DNA from: Novosphingobium sp. SG919
Lineage (GTDB): Bacteria > Pseudomonadota > Alphaproteobacteria > Sphingomonadales > Sphingomonadaceae
DNA length: 64,000 nucleotides
Direction: 5' to 3'
Assembly: GCF_012932495.1 (NCBI RefSeq)
Contig: NZ_JABCNG010000001.1
Span: 1,116,001-1,180,000 of the forward strand
Under the pieces are notes generated by a model that saw nothing but the letters and a program-made list of their open reading frames with translations, did not search any database and was not told the origin of the DNA. The translations under genes were made by a program, and so were the position numbers. Shown piece by piece: positions 34,290-42,600 of the stretch (position 1 is its first letter; every line of letters begins with the position of its first letter).

Positions 34290-35654
34290 ATGCGGATCGA
34301 ACGGATCCCTGAAGGGGCAAATGAAAGAGGCGGGGCGGCGAATTGGCCGCTCCGTGCCCCGCGTGGCGCTGCCGGGCCCATTGCTGATTCAGTTGCGACG
34401 ATCCTGTTGCTCGCTGTCAGGATCGATAACTTCGACGCCCTCCGTACGAGCTATGGTGACGGCGTCGCTGCCGAGATTGCCGCGTCGGTCAGGTCCTTCT
34501 TCCAGGTTCGGTTCGATGATGCTGTCGGCATGGTTGGCGGTGTGATCCGCCGGGGTGCGGCGGAATTCGACGTCATCGCGCGCGGCTCGGCAGGGTGTGG
34601 GCTGCTTTCGGTGCGTCCAGAATATGAGCGGATCAAAGCCTGGTTCGCCGCCTGTGCCCGCGTGCCTGTGCGGGCACAGGGCTCGTCCGTCCACGTCGCC
34701 CTGTCATGGGCCTGCGTGGAAACGGATACCGATTACGACGATGACGAGGTTCTGAACCTTCTTCTTATCGAGGCGCGCGGACGAATCCCCCGTCAACGGC
34801 AATTGCCGCCTGCAGGCGGCGATGTTTCGGATCTGCCTGCACGCGACATGGCGGCGGCGGCGACGCTTTATGCGGAACTGAACGCTGCGGCGCTCCAATT
34901 TGCCTGGCGTCCCGTCCGCAGTTTGGACAGCGACGCGGTCCTCTTCCTCCGCGCCTTTATCGCCGCCCCCGGCAACGGCGGCCAGATCGAAACGCGCGAT
35001 CTGGCCTATCGCTCGCTGGAGCGTCTGGGCGTGGTTCAGGCCTTCGATCAAGCCATGGTGGCGCAGGCGATCGAACATCTGGCGCACAGCGACAGTCATT
35101 CTGTCTGCGTTCCGGTGTCGGCGCTGAGCTTTCGCGCGACGGGTTGGTGGGACGCGGTACTGAGCCATTTGGCGGGCGACCGGGCACTGGCCTCGCGGCT
35201 CTTTATTGCGCTCGACTGCACGCAGTCCTTTGTGGTCGCGAGCGAGGCGGTGGATTTCGCGGACCGTCTGTACCGCCTTGGCTGCCGTGTTGTGCTGGAG
35301 GGGTTGGGTTCAGGTCAGATCGCGATCGCCACGCTGATGGCGCTTCGACCGCATGTCGTCACGCTCGATTCCCTCTTGCTGCGCCTCTCCTCGCGCCGCG
35401 AGCCGGATGAACAGCTGTTTCGCCGAATCGTCGGCCTCGCCAGTTCGCTCGCGCCGGTCGTCGTTGTCGAAGGCGTGGATGACGGTGAGCGCGCGCTGCT
35501 TGCTGCTGACGCTGGCGCACACTGGGGAACCGGCGACTACCTCGGCCAGGCAAGCTGGCGGGGACCGTCGCGAGCCGAGCATCGTGCCGCGCAGACCGCA
35601 GCCTTTTCGGTCTTTTCCGATCCTTTCCAGCGCAAACAGGAGGGGCCGCGATGA
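34290..35654 (+). CDS. Degenerate GGDEF-EAL protein
   Basis: 454 residues from ATG 34290; the longer frame from TTG 34185 would cross the right recombination site. The N-terminal GGDEF-like domain has GAAEF in place of GGDEF (about 88-92). The C-terminal EAL-like domain starts LQFAWRPVRSLDSDAV, lacks the EAL motif and keeps a VVVEGVDDGE segment near the end. Both activities are probably lost, so it may act as a c-di-GMP receptor or protein partner. The stop overlaps the next small gene, and the adhesin follows, fitting control of surface attachment. Confidence 0.7.
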   Translation: MRIERIPEGANERGGAANWPLRAPRGAAGPIADSVATILLLAVRIDNFDALRTSYGDGVAAEIAASVRSFFQVRFDDAVGMVGGVIRRGAAEFDVIARGSAGCGLLSVRPEYERIKAWFAACARVPVRAQGSSVHVALSWACVETDTDYDDDEVLNLLLIEARGRIPRQRQLPPAGGDVSDLPARDMAAAATLYAELNAAALQFAWRPVRSLDSDAVLFLRAFIAAPGNGGQIETRDLAYRSLERLGVVQAFDQAMVAQAIEHLAHSDSHSVCVPVSALSFRATGWWDAVLSHLAGDRALASRLFIALDCTQSFVVASEAVDFADRLYRLGCRVVLEGLGSGQIAIATLMALRPHVVTLDSLLLRLSSRREPDEQLFRRIVGLASSLAPVVVVEGVDDGERALLAADAGAHWGTGDYLGQASWRGPSRAEHRAAQTAAFSVFSDPFQRKQEGPR

Positions 35655-35815
35655 GCTCCGATCACGAGTTTCTGCTCGACGTCCTGGCCGATCCTGAGGT
35701 GCAGCCCTGGCCGGACGATGAGCCCTTCAAGTTCGCCCGGGGCATGTTGTTGGCACTCCCGCTCAGCGGTCTGCTGTGGGTCGGTATCTTCTTCGCCGTG
35801 CGGGCGCTCTGGTGA
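35651..35815 (+). CDS. Small single-pass membrane protein
   Basis: 54 residues starting MSSDHEFLLDVLADPEVQPW, with one membrane helix near the C-terminus (MLLALPLSGLLWVGIFFAV). It overlaps the EAL gene stop by ATGA, a clear translational coupling, so it is probably real. The acidic N-terminus should be cytoplasmic. Function unknown. Confidence 0.65.
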   Translation: MSSDHEFLLDVLADPEVQPWPDDEPFKFARGMLLALPLSGLLWVGIFFAVRALW

Positions 35816-36017
35816 GGGCGCGCGTCTTGGCAATTTCCGAGGTCTTCGGGTCGCACTCCGAAGCCCGGTCTTTTGACCGGGGTGGCGGGGAAGGGCGTAC
35901 GCTTTTCGGAGCGGACGTTCTTCTCTGCCGCGCAGAACGGTCTCGTCGGTCGGCCGACCGTGTGAACGCGCCAGCCTCGGCTTTCCTTCCAATTTTTGTC
36001 CAACGGAGAGCCTGCGC

Positions 36018-36566
36018 ATGAGGCGATTGCGTCGGCGGCGTGCCTTTTGGCTGCTGCCCCTTTTAACCTTGTCGGCCAGTGTTGGTGCGCAAACCGGCAG
36101 TGCTCCGCAGAAGCAGTCTGCCGGGACTGTGCCGGTCGCTCCGGCGCAGGCGCAGCCCGCGCGGCTTTCGGCCAACTATTTCGTGGCGCAGGCCATTCAG
36201 GTTTCCGAGGCGGCAGCGAGCGGCCTGCTGGACGGCGTCTACGCCACAGCCTCGCCGATCATGAAGGCGGCGCAGGGGAAGCAGGCCTTTGTTGCGCAGA
36301 CACGCGACATATTCAACCAATCCGGAACAGCAACGGCACGCGACTGGGTCTCGGTGCGCCGCGAGAGTGTGGGCGCAAGCACGACGCAGGGGGCACCGCC
36401 GCCCGGGGACTATATCGTCGTTTTGCTCGGCGTCGAGACGGGGCCGCAGCGCGGCCGGCTCGAAACTGTGACCTTCCATCGGGACAGCGACAACCAGTGG
36501 CGCCTCTGCGGCTTCGTCGCAGCGCCCGTCGGTCAGCCCGCACCCACCACCACTCCGAAGAAATAG
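36018..36566 (+). CDS. Exported protein, DUF4019-like
   Basis: 182 residues with an Arg-rich signal peptide (MRRLRRRRAFWLLPLLTLSA). The mature domain resembles DUF4019: a helical stretch with LLDGVYATASPIMKAAQGK, then DWVSVRRESVG and a beta end (GDYIVVLLGVETG...ETVTFHRDSDNQWRLCGF). The C-terminus is Pro/Thr-rich. It lies 46 nt before the adhesin gene, so a role in adhesin secretion or stability is plausible but not shown. Confidence 0.6.
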   Translation: MRRLRRRRAFWLLPLLTLSASVGAQTGSAPQKQSAGTVPVAPAQAQPARLSANYFVAQAIQVSEAAASGLLDGVYATASPIMKAAQGKQAFVAQTRDIFNQSGTATARDWVSVRRESVGASTTQGAPPPGDYIVVLLGVETGPQRGRLETVTFHRDSDNQWRLCGFVAAPVGQPAPTTTPKK

Positions 36567-36612
36567 CCGGTCCCGTCGAACGGGTCGCAATCATCCAGGC
36601 AAGGGGAACACC

Positions 36613-39600
36613 ATGAATTACAAGTCTTATGAGGAGCGCCGTCAGGCGCGACAGAAGAGCCACGCACATTTCGGGAACGCGGTCGGCATTCGGTCGGCGG
36701 GCAAGGGTGTGCGGCGGCGGATCATGGCGATCCTGCGGCTTTCGTCGATGTATGTTGTGTTTGGGAGGAAGGCGCGGGTTGGGGCGCTGGGGGTTGGAGC
36801 GGTTGCTGCGTCAGTGGCAACACTTACACTTCAACCAAATCCGGCCATTGCACAAGTTTATCTGCAGGGAGATACATCCGGTTCGGATACCGTTTGCGTC
36901 GGACTAAAAGAACAGACCAGCATATTCTCGGATTCAGGCGGAGGATGTGTTTCAAATAGTGCGCCGATAATTACAACGGGATCGCTATTTTACTCTACAC
37001 ATTACACAAACTCAATGGATAGTCTGAGCCTTGGTGGAAGGCTGTTCGTAAATGAAGGAAGAATTGGAGCAACTGATATCGTTGGCGGTTCCTATTCGCT
37101 CCGCATGGGCAGCGTCGCGACGCTGAATGCAACGGCGGGTGCGAATGCTATTGCAATTGGTTCGATGCAAACGACGGGCAGCAATGGCGCAACGACGGTG
37201 GCTACCATCGCAAGTGGCAATATGGCAATCGCGCTGGGCGGAAACGCCAACGCCACTGGCGACTTTACCACCTCTATCGGCGGTGGCAGCGTAGCGGCTG
37301 GACAGTATGCGATCTCTGTGGGTCAAAATGCTGGCCTTACTTACTCAGGTGCCCGATCTACTTCATTGGGCGTCAGCTCCGGAGCAGCAGACTACGGGGT
37401 CGCTGTTGGCAACAGCGCTACAGCCAGTGCATTGGGTTCCTCCGCACTCGGAAGTTCTGCGGCAGCTTCTGGCAACTATGCGACGGCCTTAGGCGCGAAC
37501 GCGAATGCAAGCATCGCTGGCGCGACTGCCATAGGCGGAAATGCGACCGCCGGTGCCAAAGCTGGAGGTACGGATTCTATCGCAATTGGGGGGCAGGCCT
37601 CAATTTCGACAACGGCAACGTCGGGCGTAGCAGTCGGACGTGGAACCATCGTCAATGCCGCTCAAGGGATAGCGATTGGCGACGGAGCCAAAGTTGACAC
37701 AGCAGCTACCGCAGGCTCGATTGCAATTGGCACAGGCAGCGCGGTAACGGCTGCCACGAACGGTCAAGCCTACCTTACATTGCAAGCCGCACCAGGGAAT
37801 GGTGAAGCCAACTTCGGCAATCGACGCCTAACTGGCATCGCCGACGGCAAGAACACCAGTGACGCAGCAACCGTCGGCCAGCTTTCCACGGGTTTGAGCA
37901 GCGCGAGCAGTGACCTGTCGTCTCTGTCGACGTCAACAGCGAACCGGGTAACCTCGCTGTCGACGGCAACAGGTAATCTCAGCACTAGCCTGAGCACGAC
38001 CAACACAACGGTTGGCAATTTATCTTCCAGCGTTTCGACAGCGACAGCCGGCGTAATTTCCCTGTCGACCGCGACGGCGAACCTGGGCACCAGCCTCAGC
38101 ACGACGAACGCGAATGTGGGCAATCTGTCGTCGAGCGTTTCGTCGGCGACTGCGGGCGTGACCTCGCTCTCCACCGGCGTCAGCGGACTCTCGACTGGGG
38201 TGACTTCGCTGTCGACCGCGACGGCGAACCTAGGCTCCAGCCTCAGCACGACCAACGCGAATGTCGGTAACCTGTCGTCGAGCGTTTCGTCGGCGACCGC
38301 GGGCGTGACCTCGCTTTCGACGGGTGTGAGCGGGCTCTCGACTGGAGTGACCTCGCTGTCGACCGCGACGGCGAACCTGGGCACCAGCCTCAGCACGACG
38401 AACGCGAATGTCGGCAACCTGTCGTCGAGCGTCTCGTCGGCGACTGCGGGTGTGACGTCGCTTTCGACGGGTGTGAGCGGGCTCTCGACTGGCGTGACCT
38501 CCCTGTCGACCGCTACGGCGAACCTAGGCACCAGCCTGAGCACGACGGACGCGAATGTGGGCAATCTGTCGTCGAGCGTTTCGTCGGCGACTGCGGGCGT
38601 GACCTCGCTGTCGACCGCTACGGCGAACCTCGGCACGAGCCTAAGCACGACGAACGCGAATGTGGGTAACCTGTCGTCGAGCGTTTCGTCGGCCACCGCT
38701 GGCGTAACCTCGCTCTCGACCGCGACGGCGAATCTGGGCACCAGCCTCAGCACGACCAACGCCAATGTCGGCAATCTGTCGTCGAGCGTATCGTCGGCGA
38801 CTGCGGGTGTGACGTCGCTTTCGACGGGTGTGAGCGGGCTCTCGACTGGCGTGACCTCGCTATCGACCGCGACGGCGAATCTGGGCACCAGCCTCAGCAC
38901 GACCAACGCGAATGTCGGCAATCTGTCGTCGAGCGTCTCGTCGGCGACCGCTGGTGTGACCTCGCTTTCGACCGGCGTCAGCGGACTCTCGACTGGCGTG
39001 ACCTCCCTATCGACCGCTACGGCGAATCTGGGCACCAGCCTGAGCACGACGAACGCGAATGTCGGCAACCTGTCGTCGAGCGTTTCGTCGGCGACCGCGG
39101 GCGTGACCTCGCTTTCGACGGGTGTGAGCGGTCTCTCGACCGGCGTGACCTCGCTGTCGACCGCGACGGCGAACCTGGGCACCAGCCTCAGCACGACGAA
39201 CGCAAGTGTCGGCAACCTGTCGTCGAGCGTCTCGTCGGCCACTGCGGGTGTGACGTCGCTTTCCACCGGCGTGAGCGGGCTCTCGACTGGCGTGACCTCG
39301 CTGTCGACCGCGACGGCGAACCTGGGCACCAGCCTGAGCACGACGAACGCGAATGTCGGCAACCTGTCGTCGAGCGTTTCGTCGGCGACTGCGGGCGTGA
39401 CCTCGCTCTCCACCGGCGTCAGCGGACTCTCGACTGGGGTGACTTCTCTCTCGACCGCGACGGCGAACCTGGGCACCAGCCTGAGCACGACCAACGCCAA
39501 TGTCGGCAATCTGTCGTCGAGCGTTTCGTCGGCCACTGCGGGTGTGACGTCGCTTTCGACCGGCGTGAGCGGGCTCTCAACTGGGGTGACCTCGCTATCG

Positions 39601-42600
39601 ACCGCGACGGCGAATCTGGGCACCAGCCTGAGCACCACGGACGCGAATGTCGGCAACCTGTCGTCGAGCGTCTCGTCGGCGACCGCTGGCGTAACCTCGC
39701 TCTCGACCGGCGTCAGCGGGCTCTCCACTGGCGTGACCTCGCTGTCGACCGCGACGGCGAACCTGGGCACCAGCCTCAGCACGACCAACGCCAATGTCGG
39801 CAATCTGTCGTCGAGCGTTTCGTCGGCGACCGCGGGCGTAACCTCCCTTTCGACCGGCGTGAGCGGGCTTTCGACTGGAGTGACCTCGCTGTCGACCGCG
39901 ACGGCGAACCTGGGCACCAGCCTGAGCACGACCAATGCCAACGTCAGCGATCTGGCTGCCAGCGTATCAACGACCAACGACAGCGTGAGCTCGCTGTCGA
40001 CGGGGCTGGCGACAACCAACAGTCAGATCACGTCGCTGTCCTCCACGGTGTCATCGGCCGCGAGCGCTGCTGCGGGTGATCGCATTGCCATCGGTGCGAA
40101 TTCAGCGGCGCCAGCTGCCGCGGGGGACAAGGCCGTGGCTGCGGGCGACTCCGCCTCGGCCGCTGGTACTCAGGCAGTTGCACTCGGGTCTGGTGCCAGC
40201 GCTTCGAATACCAAGGCGATCGCAATTGGGGCGGGCGCCAAGGCCTCAGGCGTGCAGTCGATCTCGATCGGCGACGGAGAGGTCACCGGAGACAACTCGG
40301 GTGCGTTTGGCGACCCTAGCACCGTCTCCGGATCGGGCAGCTATTCGGTAGGCAACAACAATACCATTGAAGCTGACAACGCCGGCATATTCGGCAACAG
40401 CAGCACCATTCCGCTCGGTGCGAATGGCGCGCGGATCGTGGGTAATAACTCCTCCGTTGGTGCCGCCGCGACGAATGCAATGGTCGTCGGCAACAACGCC
40501 AGCGTCAGCGTCGCGAACGGTGTAGCCATCGGTTCGAACAGCGTGTCCAACGTCGCCGCGGGTGCTTACGGTTGGGATCCGTCTACCGGGGCTATCACGA
40601 CCACGGGTACCGGGCCGGCCTGGCAGAGCAGCTTCGGCGCGGTTTCGGTCGGCAGCGACCTTATGGGTACCCGTCAGATCATCAACGTGGCGGCCGGCTC
40701 CAATCCGACCGACGCGGTGAACGTAGCCCAGTTGAGCACACTGGCATCCGCCGGGGCGAGCAGCTTGGCGTCGCTCTCGACCACCACAGCAGCGAGCCTG
40801 AGCAGTGTGGCGAGTGACGTTGCCTCAGTGTCGACGGCAAGCTCGTCAGGTCTGGCCTCGCTCTCGACGGGCGTCACTTCGCTGTCGACGGGGCTGACCT
40901 CGCTTTCGACCGCCACGGACAGCGGCCTGACATCCGTCTCAACGGCGACCTCGAGCGGCTTGGCCTCGCTTTCGACCACGACGGCGGCGAGCCTGAGCAC
41001 CGTGGCAAGCGGCGTTGCTTCGGTATCGACGGCAAGCTCATCGGGTCTGGCATCGCTTTCGACGGGCGTGACTTCGCTGTCGACGGGGCTGACCTCGCTT
41101 TCGACCGCCACGGACAGCGGCCTGACATCCGTCTCGACGGCGACCTCGAGCGGCTTGGCCTCGCTTTCGACCACGACGGCGGCGAGCTTGAGCACCGTGG
41201 CAAGCGGCGTTGCTTCGGTATCGACAGCAAGCTCATCGGGTCTGGCATCGCTCTCGACGGGCGTGACTTCGCTGTCGACAGGGCTGACCTCGCTTTCGAC
41301 AGCGACGGAGAGTGGGTTGACCTCTGTGTCGACAGCGACCTCCAGCGGCTTGTCCTCACTATCGACGACGACGGCAGCAAGCCTGAGCACGATTGCGAAT
41401 GACGTTGCCTCGGTGTCGTCGGCGAGCTCGTCGGGCCTGGCTTCGCTCTCGACCACGACGGCAGCAAGCCTGAGCACGGTGGCGAGTGATGTTGCTTCGG
41501 TATCGACGGCAAGCTCATCGGCTCTGGCATCGCTCTCGACGGGCGTGACTTCGCTGTCGACGGGGCTGACCTCGCTCTCGACTGCGACCGATAGCGGTCT
41601 GACGTCCGTCTCGACGGCGACCTCCAGCGGCTTGTCGTCACTATCAACCACGACGGCAGCGAGCCTGAGCACGGTGGCAAGTGATGTTGCCTCGGTGTCA
41701 TCGGCAAGCTCGTCCGGTCTGGCTTCGCTCTCGACCACGACGGCGGCGAGCCTGAGCACGGTGGCGAGTGATGTTGCCTCGGTGTCGTCGGCGAGCTCGT
41801 CGGGCCTGGCTTCGCTTTCGACCACGACGGCGGCGAGCCTGAGCACGGTGGCAAGTGATGTTGCCTCGGTGTCGTCGGCAAGCTCGTCCGGTCTGGCTTC
41901 GCTCTCGACCACGACGGCAGCGAGCCTGAGCACGGTTGCCAGTGATGTTGCCTCGGTGTCGTCGGCAAGCTCGTCCGGTCTGGCTTCGCTCTCGACCACG
42001 ACGGCAGCGAGCCTGAGCACGGTGGCAAGTGATGTTGCCTCGGTGTCGTCGGCAAGCTCGTCCGGTCTTGCCTCGCTCTCGACAACGACCGCAGCAAGCC
42101 TGAGCACGATCGCGAGCGACGTTGCCTCTGTGTCGACTGCGACCTCGTCGGGTCTGGCTTCGCTGTCGACCGGCGTAACTTCGCTCTCGACGGGCGTGAC
42201 TTCGCTATCGACGGGGCTGACGTCGCTTTCGACGGCGACGGAGAGTGGGTTGACCTCCGTGTCGACGGCGACGTCCAGCGGTTTGTCCTCGCTCTCGACG
42301 ACGACCGCAGCAAGCCTGAGCACGATTGCGAATGACGTTGCCTCGGTGTCGACGGCAAGCTCGTCGGGTCTGGCCTCGCTTTCAACCTCCACGGCAGCAA
42401 GCCTGAGCACGGTGGTAACTGACGTTGCTTCGATCTCGACGGCGACCTCCAGCGGGTTGGCTTCGCTCTCGACAGGCGTGACGGGGCTGTCGACAGGGCT
42501 GACGTCGCTTTCGACCGCAACGGAAAGCGGCCTGACGTCCGTCTCGACGGCGACATCCAGCGGCTTGTCCTCGCTCTCGACTACGACAGCAGCAAGCCTG

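Noticed and set aside
36613..36700. ESPR-type extended signal peptide in the adhesin
   Set aside because: The N-terminus is long and basic but does not show the ESPR pattern; called only an atypical extended signal.
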